From Rhynchonema sp. JSB1_4 (Eukaryota; Nematoda; Chromadorea; Monhysterida; Xyalidae), in NCBI GenBank assembly GCA_030248065.1, contig JASAMV010006200.1, forward strand, positions 59,747-123,746: 64,000 bases of DNA, in the 5' to 3' direction. This document shows positions 12,009 through 24,250 of the stretch, in pieces (within the stretch, counting starts at the first letter, position 1; the number at the start of each line of letters is the position of its first letter). Below the pieces are notes generated by a model. The model was not told the origin of the DNA. It saw only the letters and a list, made by a program, of their open reading frames with translations, and made no database searches. The translations under genes and the position numbers were made by a program.

Positions 12009-12372
12009 TATAGTCCAGCTACGTGCTCATGAGACGACTCTTTTTAAAGCTTGCTTGGCCAATTTAAAAAATGCACCGGTTACACGGGTTTTCGCAAACA
12101 AAAGAAAGAGATTGGGCCGAGAGACATGATGACAAGTTCCAGCTGGCTGACCTCTATTTGTTGCGTGCTTACGCGAACAGCAACATCGTTCCACACACAA
12201 ATGTTTTGGGAGTCAAAAGGGAATTTACGCACTGAGGTAGAGGGCGAGTTTTTAAAAAAATACATGCATTTCTCCTTCTTTCATTTCCGAACCACGTGGA
12301 ACCGGAACATTATTGGATCCGTTCAGGTCAACTTCAAAATAAGTCGTCTCATGAGTTTGTGGCTGGACTATA
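12009..12372 (-). mobile_element. TA-flanked MITE, TATAGTCCAGC family (copy B)
   Basis: Inverse of the 5888-6251 element, with the same terminal repeats and TA borders. Confidence 0.7.
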
Positions 12373-12609
12373 CGATACGAAGTGGCTTGCGTGTGTGTGA
12401 TTTGACGTATGCGGCTGTTGTTACTTATTCATGTATTGCATATTCACACGGACGATGACCTGGTGCACCGTCCGTCTGCTATCGTATGTGGCGTTGATCC
12501 AGCACTCATTAGGGTGAGTTTAGCAGTTTCTTGCGCCCCATTTTGGAAACTAAACGAGAATTTGCGCAAATTATATCATGTGTGCGCCTGATCATTTTGG
12601 CAACAACTA

Positions 12610-12972
12610 TAGTGTTTCCTTTTTATGCAAGTCAAAGGAAACAAGCTACCCCACGTTATAACTCAACTCCAGTTTGGGGTCGAGATTTCAGAAACCAATG
12701 AAAGAGATTAAGAATGTGTCCTTGTTAATCCAAGCACCACACACAGCAGCAAACATAGTGAAATGTTTCACTGACATGCTGGCAGCGCACACGCACAAAG
12801 CTCACAGCGAGCATGTGAAACATTGCTGTTGTTAGATTCCACACGCAAACTTTGACACGCTTTTGCCAGCTGCGTGATCGAATCGAAATTGCAATCTCGA
12901 CCTCAACTAGAAGTTCAGTTATATAACACGGGCCGGCGTGTTTCCTTGGACCAATAAAAACAGGAAACACTA
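12610..12972 (-). mobile_element. TA-flanked MITE, GTGTTTCCT family (copy B)
   Basis: Inverse of the 5280-5642 element; both ends carry TAGTGTTTCCT or its complement. Confidence 0.65.
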
Positions 12973-13363
12973 TGACTGAAATCACGCAGCGGTTTGTAGT
13001 TAAACACCTGCGGTATTTTCTCTGATCTGTTCCTTTCAGGCACAGGAAGACTTGCACATAGATGGCGGTAGTTCAAAATTTATAGAATAACTTGCTCTCA
13101 AAATTTATTTTGCAAGGAAAATATTTCACCATGCTTCCTCCGTCGATCGCATTTGCGTTCTTCATATGTTTTCACCTACCGACTGTCTCTGCTCCATCCG
13201 AAGTTGTTACACCCAACTATTTTTGTCTATGTCAACAAGTGTCCTATACGCAGCGTGGTAATGCTTGCATAGTTGTTGACATCCAATTATTTTTGTCTTT
13301 TTTGTCTTTATATCAACAACTGCCCTATACGCAGCGTGGTAATGCATAGTTGTTGACGCGAAA

Positions 13364-13770
13364 CAGTGTTGGAGGTGGGGGGGTGGGGGGGGCGCCCCCC
13401 CCCCAGAGTAGATCCCCCCTCGCCTGTACAGTAGGTATCCCCCCCATGTTTGCATGGTACATAGGTATCCCCCCCGATTTTCACCCCGGTATAGTATCCC
13501 CCCCCGATTTTGCCCAAAAAGTGCCAATTTTTGACCAAAATGGCCAAAATTAGTGTAAAATCAGTGGTTTTTGCCTCAAATTACCCAAAATTCGCGCGCT
13601 ACGCGCGCTACCACGTTTTCACACGATTCCACACATAAAAACCATTAAAAATTTTCACCCCAAAACCTAACCCCCCCAACCCCCCCCCCACCCCCCCCAC
13701 CGCCCCCCGCTCTGTACAGGTCCCCCCCTCTCTGGCGCGCAGTCCCCCCTCCAGAGTACCTCCAACACTG
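13364..13770 (-). mobile_element. hAT-like MITE, family F4 (copy B)
   Basis: Terminal repeats CAGTGTTGGAGGT and ACCTCCAACACTG are intact. The flanks are ACGCGAAA at the left and CGCGAAAG at the right, so one base of the 8-bp duplication is missing. The interior has many small deletions relative to copies A and C. Confidence 0.85.
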
Positions 13771-14407
13771 CGCGAAAGACATTAAAGACAAAAAAGACAT
13801 TAAAGACAAAAAAGACATTTATTATTTTTGTCTTTATCAACAAGTGTCCACATGCCGTTTTGTGTGCGATCACGCAACGCAACGTCACTGCCCCGTCACT
13901 GTTCCGCTTTAGATGGAGGAAAAAAAACCGCCAATTCCATGACCATGCGACCAAAATAAGGCGGTCACGGGAGGTTGCACTCAGCCCCCGATCCGTACCA
14001 CCGATTTTGATCTAAGGATCGTGTCGGCCCTTTTGTTTTTTATCTATGTTTTGCGTGTTAGCGCCCACCACCACATTCGCGTTTGGCGCGCACGATGAAT
14101 TTCAGCTTGCTGCCAAGTCGATAAGCAGCGCAGCATGGGCTCGCAACCCTCCCCTCGGGGGCTGAGCAACCTCCCGACTGCCTTGCCTCAGACCGCCCGC
14201 TCCCCTCCCACGGTTGGAAATTGCGGGGATGGTCGTCAATGTTTTTCGAAAAGTCTGGGCTGTGTCGTGGTCGTGCGTGCAAGCGTGCTTACGTTTCGTG
14301 TTGCAGCTTGTGTTCCTCTTTTCCCACCCAGTCCACATTCCGAGTTAAATAGTCTGCACTCACAGTTGTCCGAATTTTTTTATTTTTCAGCAGTGATTTT
14401 CCACAAA

Positions 14408-14701
14408 ATGGCTGCAAGTTAAAAAGAAAGACTATTATCAAATATTGGGCTTGAGTAGCTTCGGTCTCACGATGAGCGACCATCAGAGCCTATCGAAATG
14501 GCGCTGAAGTTTCATCCGGACAAAATAAATCACACGACGCTGAAGCAAAATTCAAAGATATTGCGGAGGCGTACGAAGTTTTGTTGCCGAAGAGACAACT
14601 TTGAAGTATGGGGAGGAGGGGTGGATCGGGGCACTCGCCGCCACCGCCACGTCACGCAACCATGATTTCAGGGCTCAATCGCAGCAGTATTTGAATTTAG
14701 T
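14408..14701 (+). pseudogene. Broken copy of DNAJB exon 1 (copy B)
   Basis: Homologous throughout to the J-domain exon at 3627-3952 but about 30 bases shorter. Scattered small deletions begin right after ATGGCTGCAAGTT and destroy the reading frame, including the helix after YYQILGL and the stretch after the HPD loop. No substitution-rich decay is apparent. The pattern looks more like sequence error near the B/C axis than old pseudogene drift. Confidence 0.75.
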
Positions 14702-15619
14702 AAGTTGGATTTCTGCAGCGTCTGCTGGCCTGCACGTTCGGTCGGGGCCGGGGGAGTGTGTGGCTATTTGGGGGCTGGGGGGGGAGATGTACTTGGGGTG
14801 GACTGTACCGACACCGCCCTTTTTCATTTTTGCGTCCCCCCCCCCCCCCCCCCCCCCCCGCGAGACGAATCCGGGGGGGGGTGGGGGGGGGGGCCGGGGC
14901 GCCGGGGAGGGGGCTTGGTTTCTCTAAAATTTTCTTCAGACGGTGTTTTGACCGAACTTCATGTCGCTTAGATCCCAAAGAGCCAACCCCGAACCAGAAC
15001 CGCCGGGCCGAACAACCAAGCGAATGGGGCGGGGGCGATCACGAGAAATCCCCTACATGAAATGCTTGGACCAACTGAATAGGCTAAGGGCGACTAGGTG
15101 ACGAACGACAGAAATTCGTGTTCGTGATTGGAGAATTCAGACAGGACGTCGGTCGGTCTTTGGAGACGGACAGAATATCGCCGGACAGGCAATGATTCGG
15201 CAGCAAATTTTAGAGATGAAAGCAGCGTCTGCGCAAGCCCGCGGTTATTTCTGGGGTTTTTCGCGTTTTTTTGGGGTCGACCCCAACCCCCACAAAAAAA
15301 CCCCACCGCCCACTTTGCACCCGCACAGGCTGGGCTTGGCGGGGCGGGTAGGGCGGGGGGGGAGTGTTGGGATTTTGGGGGGGGAGGTCGGTTTGGGGGG
15401 GGGGGAGGTTTTGGGGAGGAGTTTTGTCCTGTTTAGCAAAGAATCGCGCGCAGCGCGCGATTTTTATTTTAGGGTTTTCGCGTGGCATTTGAAGGATAGA
15501 ACGGGAAGGCAGCAACCCAAGGTACAGTCTCCCCCCCCCAGCCCCAAAGAGCCACAGCACTCCCCCGCCCCGACCGACTCAGCAGGCCAGCAAGAACGCT
15601 GCATGAAATGCCAACTTAC

Positions 15620-15945
15620 TGAAATTCAAAGTAGCTGCTGCGATTTGAGCCCATGAAATCAGTGGTTGACGTGAACGTTGGCGGTGGCGGTCGAGTGCCA
15701 CCAGATCGCACACCCTCCTCCCCCATACTGATCGTAAAGTGCTTCTTCTTCGTGTCAGACAAAACTTCGTACGCCTCCGCAATATCTTTGAATTTTGCTT
15801 CAGCGTCGTGTGATTTATTTTTGTCCGGATGAAACTTCAGCGCCATTTTTCGATAGGCTTTCTTGATGGTCGTCTCATCGTGAGACTCGAAGCTACTCAA
15901 GCCCAATATTTGATAATAGTCTTTGCTTTTTGAACTTGCAGCCAT
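15620..15945 (-). pseudogene. Second copy of DNAJB exon 1 (copy C), paired frameshifts
   Basis: Same 326-base length as the exon at 3627-3952, with the same ATG and GTAAGT donor. An extra C in the CTCCCCCATACTG run and a missing T in AAAGTGCTTC shift the frame over about 20 bases, garbling the QLYDQYGEE segment and then restoring the frame. No further DNAJB exons follow on the left within the repeat. If the duplication is real this is an orphan exon; if it is an assembly artefact it is an allele of exon 1. Confidence 0.7.
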
Positions 15946-16562
15946 TTTGTGGAAAATCACTGCTGAAAAATAAAAAAATTACGGACAATGTTGCAGTGCA
16001 GACTATTTTAACTCGGCAATGCTGTGGCACTGGGTGGGAAAAGAGGAACACAAGCTGCAACACGAAACGTAAGCACGCTTGCACGCACGACCACGACACA
16101 GCCCAGACTTTTCAAAATTGACGAAACCATCCCACGCAATTTCGCAACCAGTGTTGAGGGGAGCTCGGTCTGGAGAGAAAGACAAAAAAAAACAGAAAAA
16201 CAAGAGAATAATATCCCGCGCCTTAGCCCTTTACGGCGGGTCCCACGCGAAACGCGAAAAACAAAACAAACAAAAAAAAAAAAAAGGACAACACATCCAA
16301 CAAAAAAAAATTGTACGGTATTCGGGGGCTGAGTGACAACCTCCCGTAGACCGCCTTTATTTTGGTCGCACAATGACGTCATGAGAATTGGTCGGTCAAT
16401 TTTTTTCCTGACCTGAATCGTAAAGCGGAACAGTGACGGGGCAGTGACGTTGCGTTGCGTGATCGCACACAAAACGGCATGTGGACACTTGTTGATAAAG
16501 ACAAAAATAATAAATGTCTTTTTTGTCTTTAATGTCTTTTTTGTCTTTAATGTCTTTCGCGT

Positions 16563-17030
16563 CAGTGTTGGAGGTACTCTGGAGGGGGGGATACCTACTG
16601 TACCGCGCTCAGAGAGGGGGGGATACCTACTGTACCAGAGCCGATGGCCTGGGGGGGTTATGTACCTAGGGGGGGTTTGGGGGGGGGGGTTGGGGGGGGT
16701 TAGGTTTTGGGGTGAAAATTTTTAATGTGTTTATTATGTGTGGAATCGTGTGAAAACGTGGTATTTTGCGCGCGTAGCGCGCGAATTTTGGGTAATTTGA
16801 GGCAAAAACCACTGATTTTACACTAATTTTGGCCATTTTGGTCAAAAATTGGCACTTTTTGGGCAAAATCGGGGGGGATACCTACTCCCGGGGTGAAAAT
16901 CGGGGGGGATACCTACCACTGTACCATGCCAAACATCGGGGGGGATACCTACTGTACCAGGCGAGGGGGGATACCTACTGTACGGGGGGGGGGCCCTGCC
17001 CCCCCCAAACCCCCCCCACCTCCAACACTG
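16563..17030. mobile_element. hAT-like MITE, family F4 (copy C)
   Basis: Terminal repeats CAGTGTTGGAGGT and ACCTCCAACACTG, with the perfect duplication TTTCGCGT at 16555-16562 and 17031-17038. Same structure as the copy at 4411-4871. Confidence 0.92.
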
Positions 17031-17438
17031 TTTCGCGTCAACAACTATGCATTACCACGCTGCGTATAGGGCAGTTGTTGATATAAAGACAAAAAAGACA
17101 AAAATAATTGGATGTCAACAACTATGCAAGCATTACCACGCTGCGTATAGGACACTTGTTGACATAGACAAAAATAGTTGGGTGTCAACAACTGTGCGTT
17201 GATTGGAGCAGAGACAGTTCGGTCAGGTGAACAACATATGAAGAACGCAAATGCGATCGCACGCGCACCCGGCAAGCATGGTGAAATATTTTCCTTGCAA
17301 AATAAATTTTGAGAGCAAGTTATTCTATAAATTTTGAACTACCGCCATCTGATGTGCAAGTCTTCCTGTGCCTGAAAGGAACAGATCAGAGAAAATACCG
17401 CAGGTGTTTAACTACAAACCGCTGCGTGATTTCAGTCA

Positions 17439-17801
17439 TAGTGTTTCCTGTTTTTATTGGTCCAAGGAAACACGCCGGCCCGTGTTATATAACTGAACTT
17501 CTAGTTGAGGTCGAGATTGCAATTTCGATTCGATCACGCAGCTGGCAAAAGCGTGTCAAAGTTTGCGTGTGGAATCTAACAACAGCAATGTTTCACATGC
17601 TCGCTGTGAGCTTTGTGCGTGTGCGCTGCCAGCATGTCAGTGAAACATTTCACTATGTTTGCTGCTGTGTGTGGTGCTTGGATTAACAAGGACACATTCT
17701 TAATCTCTTTCATTGGTTTCTGAAATCTCGACCCCAAACTGGAGTTGAGTTATAACGTGGGGTAGCTTGTTTCCTTTGACTTGCATAAAAAGGAAACACT
17801 A
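17439..17801 (+). mobile_element. TA-flanked MITE, GTGTTTCCT family (copy C)
   Basis: Same element and orientation as 5280-5642. Confidence 0.65.
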
Positions 17802-18046
17802 TAGTTGTTGCCAAAATGATCAGGCGCACACATGATCTAATTTGCGCAAATTCTCGTTTAGTTTCCAAAATGGGGCGCAAGAAACTGCTAAACTGCTAAA
17901 CTCACCCTAATGAGTGCTGGATCAACGCCACATACGATAGCAGACGGACGGTGCACCAGGTCATCGTCCGTGTGAATATGCAATACATGAATAAGTAACA
18001 ACAGCCGCATACGTCAAATCACACACACGCAAGCCACTTCGTATCG

Positions 18047-18410
18047 TATAGTCCAGCCACAAACTCATGAGACGACTTATTTTGAAGTTGACCTGAACGG
18101 ATCCAATAATGTTCCGGTTCCACGTGGTTCGGAAATGAAAGAAGGAGAAATGCATGTATTTTTTTAAAAACTCGCCCTCTACCTCAGTGCGTAAATTCCC
18201 TTTTGACTCCCAAAACATTTGTGTGTGGAACGATGTTGCTGTTCGCGTAAGCACGCAACAAATAGAGGTCAGCCAGCTGGAACTTGTCATCATGTCTCTC
18301 GGCCCAATCTCTTTCTTTTGTTTGCGAAAACCCGTGTAACCGGTGCATTTTTTAAATTGGCCAAGCAAGCTTTAAAAAGAGTCGTCTCATGAGCACGTAG
18401 CTGGACTATA
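18047..18410 (+). mobile_element. TA-flanked MITE, TATAGTCCAGC family (copy C)
   Basis: Same element and orientation as 5888-6251. Confidence 0.7.
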
Positions 18411-19239
18411 CGTTGTCAAGAACGAGCGATGGACTGAGTTCAATGAAACACGCGTCACTGAAACATCACAGGATCACGTGCTGAAGGTCGGTCACACCGG
18501 TGCAGTTGCGGCTTTGTACGTGCTTGAGCCTATTCCCACGTGATGGTAAGCATGTTTCTATGTAATACTCCATCGTATGTCTTTTGTCGTTCTGATTATC
18601 GACATGAGTTGGATCATAAACACCGGTCATGAAATAAAATTTTGAGTGAAAGATGCCTCCCACGCTTACCCAACACAGTTTCGGAAACAACCTTGCCGGG
18701 GTTGCTGGTATGATACACCTTGCCCAGTAAACATCCAATGAAGAGTTTGCATAGCTTAACCAAGATTCCTACACCACTTCAAACCTGAAACAAGTTACAT
18801 ACATGCTCAGATAAAGGAAACGAACATTACTGAAGTTTAAACTTTATTTTTGTCTTTATGTCAACAACTGTCCTATATGTTGGGTTTTTTGTTCGTGTTT
18901 TCTAGTTGTCTGTTTTTTCACTATTTGTTAATTGTTAGGGTTATCTAGTGTTACAGCAGTTTTTGTTACCGTTTGTTAGTTTTTCTGTCGTGAGTACATG
19001 AGCAAGAAATAAAAATTTCTATCAGTGAGTTTGGCACGAGGTTGTCGTGTCGTTGCACCAAATCGGTCTGGTCGATCTGTTGCACAAAAATATACGGGTT
19101 CCTGGGCAGGTCACATTGCTGATACAGCAGTGCAATGTTGTTTGTACTATACATGTCAGACACGACAACAGCAACAATCAATAGCAACTAAAAATAATAA
19201 AACCGTGGAAACTACAACAACTTTGTTGCTTGCTCTCCT

Positions 19240-20160
19240 GAGCCCGGTCCACAGAAGCGGATTACACTGACACTATAGTCTGTTGATTATATTTCGACAT
19301 AGTGTATAAAAGCCCCATTCAGCGATGTTTGGAGCGGGTTGGGTCGACGCCATTCTAAATGAATGTTTCAAGCATTGCTAACTCAGGCAAAAGACCGATT
19401 GAACATTGCTTGCCGCGTGGCGCAAAAACACGTGGCCTGTCATCGCACAGCACCAACAATGTTCAATGGCTCTGCGAATGAGTTGGCAATGCCTGAAACA
19501 TTCATTTAGAATGGCGTCGACCCAGCCCGCTCCAAACATCGCTGAATGGGGCTTATGCACTATGTCGAAATATAATCAACAGACTAATAACACTAGCGTT
19601 GACACTAACACTAACATAAACGTAAGGATTTTCTCTTTTGTGTTTACTTTTATGTTAACCTTTGTGTTAGTGTTAGTGTTAACGGAAGTGTTAGTGTTAT
19701 ACTTGCGTATTTTTCCGCAAAATATATTTTTGAAAAAAAAACCGTTTTTTTTCCGGAAAAAAACCGTTTTTTTCCATATATTTTTCCAGTACTTAAGGAT
19801 ACCCATGGTCCAAAAACGCCTATTTTGGAGAAAATTTTGTCTGGAAATGGCCTGAAACAGGCTAAAAATGCAACTGGAGATTAAAAAGCGCTCATTTTGA
19901 ACTGTTTAGCACCGATTTACATTGGTTTTGACAACATCCTTTCGCAACCTTTGAAAATATTTCGGAAATTTTTGAAAAAAAAACGGTTTTTTTTCCAAAA
20001 GTTGCCACTTGGAAAAATTTCCGGAAAAATAAAAACGTATTTTTCCGGGCCTCGGAAAAAAACGGTTTTTTTCGGTTTTCTTTCGGAAAAAAACGGTTTT
20101 TTTCCCGGCCCGCAAGTATAGTTAGTGTAAGTGTTAAGTTCGCTTCTGTGGACCGGGCCC
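19240..20160 (+). mobile_element. Inverted-repeat element with hairpin (copy C)
   Basis: Same element as 7110-8031; hairpin arms span 19278-19584. Confidence 0.7.
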
Positions 20161-20964
20161 AGTGCGTCCCATTCAGGATCAGCCCGCACCGCCTGAATTT
20201 ACAGCCTGAAACGAGACCGCAACACAGTTACATGTGCATGAGCTGAGTGAGGAGGAGCAGTATCATAAAACCACACGCGAACAGAGCGAGCAGTGGCAAG
20301 GGCAAGGCAAGCAGAGCAAACAAACATGATTGATGCTGAGCCTGAGCCTGATATCACGAACACTGAATGTGTCGTTATTGGTGCTGGTGCTGACGCTGAC
20401 GGTCTTGAGCTTGAACAAATAGAAGTTGAGGACGAGAATGAAAAGCGCGTCGTTGTGTGTCCACTGCAAGAACAACAAACCAGGTCATGTGCGCAAAAAA
20501 AGTTTATCAGAATGATTCCTCGAGCTCGAGCAACCGACGCGATTGGTTTGCATATGCCATCCACTTCAACTGCATTCGTTGAAGGCGTCAAGCCATCGGT
20601 TAGTTGGTCAATGATCTTCGTTTCCCTTCTCGTAAAATTCTTTTAATACCTCGACTCCAGGCCGGGGCACAACATTGTCAGATGGGGGCACAGCATCTCC
20701 GCTTCAGAAGCAGCCACAGCGCTTACCCCCATAAGGCACAACAGTGTCCAGCCCACCCTGAAAAAAATCGTTTTTTTTTTCAGTAAAAAACGGAAAAAAC
20801 CGTTTCTTTTTTGGAGCCAGGTTGTTTCCAAAATAAGTTACCGGACAAAATCATGGGTAATTTACCGTGGAAACAGAAATACAGACCCCCCCGGAGCAGA
20901 GCCCCGCCCCCCCGTAATACAGCCCGCCCCAAATGGGGTCAGTGAATTAATAGAGCCCCGGAAC

Positions 20965-21710
20965 CAGTGTGGCTCCTGGGGGCGGGAGGGGTCCCCCTCG
21001 GGTGCGGTATCTCCTCCTCAGGTGGTCACTATCCCCCTATCTCCCCCTCCGGGTACAGGATCTCCCCCAATTTTTGCCTGCAAAAGTCACCAAAATACCC
21101 TTTTTATGAAGAATTTTTTCCAAAAAGGGGCACAAATAGGTCAAATTTTCCACCTCAAAAAGTGACTTTTTCCTGAATTTTGGTCTTCCCCCCTCGGTGG
21201 TACACCATCTCCCCTCCGAAAAAAACGGGGGGTCCGCTATCTCCCCCTCCGGACCAGGAACCAGTGCTGTGGCTGGGGGGGGTGGGGGGGGGGTCCCCCC
21301 AATGGTACCCTACCCGCCCCGGCCTGGTACGCTACCCCCATACCCGCCCAGCTCTGGTACCCTACCCCTACCCGCCCCGCCCTGATGCACTACCCGCCCC
21401 GATTTTCACTCTCAAAATGGCCATTTTTTGGTAAAAATGCCCAAATTTCTGCCAAGAACCCTAAAAAGTGCAAAAAATTTCGCGCTGCGCGCGATATATG
21501 TACTTTTTAGTACATAAAAACAGGCACGCGAAAAAACTTGTGTTGTACCCTCCCCGCCCGGAAAAATCTCCCCCCCCCCTCCCCCCCCCAACCCGGATTC
21601 CCCCCCCCAAGATCCCAGGTACACTACCCCCCTACCCGCCCCGATTTTTTCCACCTATGTACCCTACCCGCCCCGCAAAAGTAGCCACAGCACTGCCAGG
21701 AACTACACTG
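20965..21710. mobile_element. hAT-like MITE, family F2, split by an F3 insertion
   Basis: Left end CAGTGTGGCTCCTGG, right end CCAGGAACTACACTG. The flanks CCCGGAAC (20957-20964) and CCTGGAAC (21711-21718) match at 7 of 8 bases. The subterminal repeats are CTATCTCCCCCTCCGGGTAC units. An F3 MITE occupies 21262-21695, inside the right terminal repeat. The element itself lies in a GGGGCTCTATTAATTCACTGACCCC-type repeat whose terminus TACCGTGGAAACAGAAATAC begins at 20863. Confidence 0.87.
21262..21695. mobile_element. hAT-like MITE, family F3, nested in F2
   Basis: Ends are CAGTGCTGTGGCT and AGCCACAGCACTG. A perfect 8-bp duplication CCAGGAAC flanks it at 21254-21261 and 21696-21703. The subterminal repeats are TACCCTACCCGCCCCG units. 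The core has the GCGCGCAGCGCGAA-type palindrome shared with the copy at 3212-3565. Confidence 0.9.
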
Positions 21711-21762
21711 CCTGGAACAGAGCCCCCCGTAATAGAGCCCCCAAAATGGAAATCCCTCTCAG

Positions 21763-22148
21763 CAGTGTAGTTCCTGGGGGGGAGGGGGTCCCCCCTCGGG
21801 TACGCTATCTCCCCCTCGGGTGGTACACTATCCCCCTATCTCCCCCTCCGGGTACACTATCTCCCCCAATTTTTGCCTAAAATGGCAATTTTTAGGCCTA
21901 AAATGGGCATTTTTAGGCCTAAAATGTGTGATTTTCAGGTCAATGTTCTCAAAAGTCGTCAAAATACCCTTTTTATGAAGAATTTTTTCCAAAAATGGGC
22001 AAAAATAGGTCAAATTTTCTACCTCAAGAAGTGACTTTTTCCCGAATTTGGGTCTTCCCCCCTTCCCCCCCCTCGGGGGTACACTATCTCCCCCTCAGAA
22101 AAAAACGGAGGGTCCGCTATCTCCCCCTCCGGACCAGGAACTACACTG
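21763..22148. mobile_element. hAT-like MITE, family F2, complete
   Basis: Terminal repeats CAGTGTAGTTCCTGG and CCAGGAACTACACTG, with the perfect 8-bp duplication CCTCTCAG at 21755-21762 and 22149-22156. The interior has the TTAGGCCTAAAATGG repeats typical of F2. Confidence 0.93.
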
Positions 22149-22750
22149 CCTCTCAGTACTCACCTACCACAAAACCCGAGGGGGGTTGGGGGTTGAGTAC
22201 TTACTTCTCACGACTCCAAATAATGCCTCTCACTCTCACAAGCAATTTTGTACCCTTCTGAGACAAAAGTCGGTGTTTTTCAACCTTATTTTCCCAAAAA
22301 TCGCGCGACACACCCATCATACGTATTTTTGGGCAATTTTCGGCGAAAATTTGGAAAAGTACTATTTTTACCTCATTTTGTGGCTAAAATTGTAATGTAA
22401 AAACTGGGTTTTTTATCTTTTTGAGTGACCAAAATCATACCTCTCACGCCTCCGGTTCCAACCCTGCATTACGCTCACCTCCCACATGTGGGCCTGCCAC
22501 CACACTGGCCTGCTGAAGGTATCGCCTTTCGCCCTTCGAAATTCCTTAAGTACTGGTAATTTATTTGAAAAAAAAAAACAGTTTTTTCCAAGAATATAAA
22601 TAACTCACCCGCTTGGGCACTGTACATAAGGGCAGCACTAGTTCCCCGAACCACCATATATCTATCGCAAATACATGGGAAAAATTTGACCCACCAAATG
22701 TTCTCTCATCTCAGAATTTGCCACTTTTTGCCCCAGAGTTGCGAGAGCTG

Positions 22751-22926
22751 CAGTGGCGGATCCAGCTTTTGGCCAAGGGACTAGCGAAATCCAAAAAGCC
22801 TTTTTTTATCTGGTGCTTGTTCCATTTCTATCTGGTAGTGACTGTTTGGAATTTCGCGCTTTTTACCTCAAACATTATTCAAAAATGATGTTGATGGCCC
22901 CTGTGGTCCACTGGATCCGCCCTCAG
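22751..22926. mobile_element. Short hAT-like MITE with CAGTGGCGGATCCAG end
   Basis: The left end is CAGTGGCGGATCCAGC. The right end carries GGATCCGCCCTCAG, an imperfect complement. Ends of this kind are common in hAT MITEs. No intact duplication is seen. A separate single end, CAGTGGCGTACGCAG, lies at about 23072 without a matched partner. Confidence 0.5.
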
Positions 22927-23555
22927 ATATTCATGCGGTAAGCATGGCGAGGGGGTAACCAGCACCAACCCCCTGCCATAATCTGCCTTAGCTCCAGTGA
23001 CAAAGTCCCAACCTAATGCTATCCGTCCATACCCAAATAGAGCTCTTCCCCGAAAGAAGGCCCGTGCAGCAGTGGCGTACGCAGCTTTAATTATTGGGGC
23101 GCATTTTTCTCACAAGACTCGCACCTTTTCACATTTTTCAGGTTGATGCAAGAGAAGTTGCCAAGCCGTACATGCGCATCAATCCCAACGAGGACATGGC
23201 ACCTGATCATGTGATGGAATTGTTGGGTAAGGCTTTGCGTGAGGCTTTGCGTTTCTTTTGGAACAGCAGTGTTGTGGCTGTGTGGGGATCGGGGTCGGGG
23301 GATTCCTCCACGGGTAGGTCACCTTGCAATCATTCCCAGGGCCCAACTGGCACCTAGCAAACTTGGGTCTTTTTCGACGTCAAAATTTAAAGAACCTACG
23401 TATAACTCCCATGTTAGCCAAGTTTTCGGTCAAGTCCAAGTTTTCGGGCCAAAATCCAAAATTGTACCATCTTAGGCCAGTTTTGTCAGTGTCAGTGTAA
23501 TCAAAATGCATGCAAAAAATGGCCGTTTCTCGGCCTTTTGGGGCACCTTGCAACT

Positions 23556-23870
23556 GGTGTTGTTCCTGGGGGAGGGTGGTCCCCCTAAGGTTCTGTAATT
23601 TGCCCGACTGAGGTACACCACACTTGTAGACCAATTCCCCCAATCCCAATTTTTGCATAAAGTGGGCGTTTTTAGGCCTGAAATGGGTGATCTTTCAGGT
23701 CAATGTCAAAATACCATTTGTATGGAAATTCTTTTCCGAAAAGGGGTAAAAACAGGTCAAATTTTTCACCTCAAACAATGACGTTTTCCTTTATTTAGGT
23801 GTTCCCCACTTCCCCAGGGGGTTCACTAATTTTCCTTTAAGAACGATGGAGGTACACTATCTTCGCCGTT
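23556..23870. mobile_element. Degraded F2 MITE
   Basis: Starts near TGGTGTTGTTCCTGGGGG and keeps the F2 interior order: GGGCGTTTTTAGGCC, TTTTTCACCTCAAA, then GGTGTTCCCC and GGTACACTATCT. The terminal repeats have drifted. From here to 24250 I see no gene. Confidence 0.5.
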
Positions 23871-24250
23871 TATTGCTCTCAATGACGCATAAAACCATGC
23901 ACGTAAATTAGTGATAGAAGCACAGTTACAAGACCGGGTGGGATAATTACGGAAATAAAAATAGTTACAACACTGGTTATAACAAAACTAAAGCAAATAA
24001 AAGCTACATAAAGCGCCAAGGAGAGGGAAAGAGATCACGGACATCAGGGCAGATCACAGGAGATGCTAACAGCAACTGAAAATTATGCATGAATCCTCGT
24101 CCACGTCAAACGGTAATGCCGGGCTCAGAGGGCATATTGGCATCAGTCCATGTTGTCAACAGTCCAGAACAGATGGTGTGTTGATGATTGTGCTTTGGTG
24201 ATGCTTGACCAGAGCAGGTTGATCAAGATCTGTCGGTATCAGTTGAAAGA

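Larger units (their letters stand above)
9210..15030 (-). repeat. Segmental repeat unit, copy B (inverted)
   Basis: Reverse complement of copies A and C. It matches C almost base for base between about 9270 and 13350. From about 13380 to 15030 it carries many one- to several-base deletions relative to A and C. These affect the F4 MITE, the DNAJB exon and the F3 MITE, the pattern expected of poor consensus sequence. Confidence 0.85.
15035..21222 (+). repeat. Segmental repeat unit, copy C
   Basis: Direct repeat of copy A, nearly identical to copy B in inverse. From 15035 to about 15560 it has many small deletions relative to copy A, then becomes clean. It runs on without a break into the F2/F3 MITE nest and the unique sequence to the right, so C is the copy joined to the downstream chromosome. 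Confidence 0.85.
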
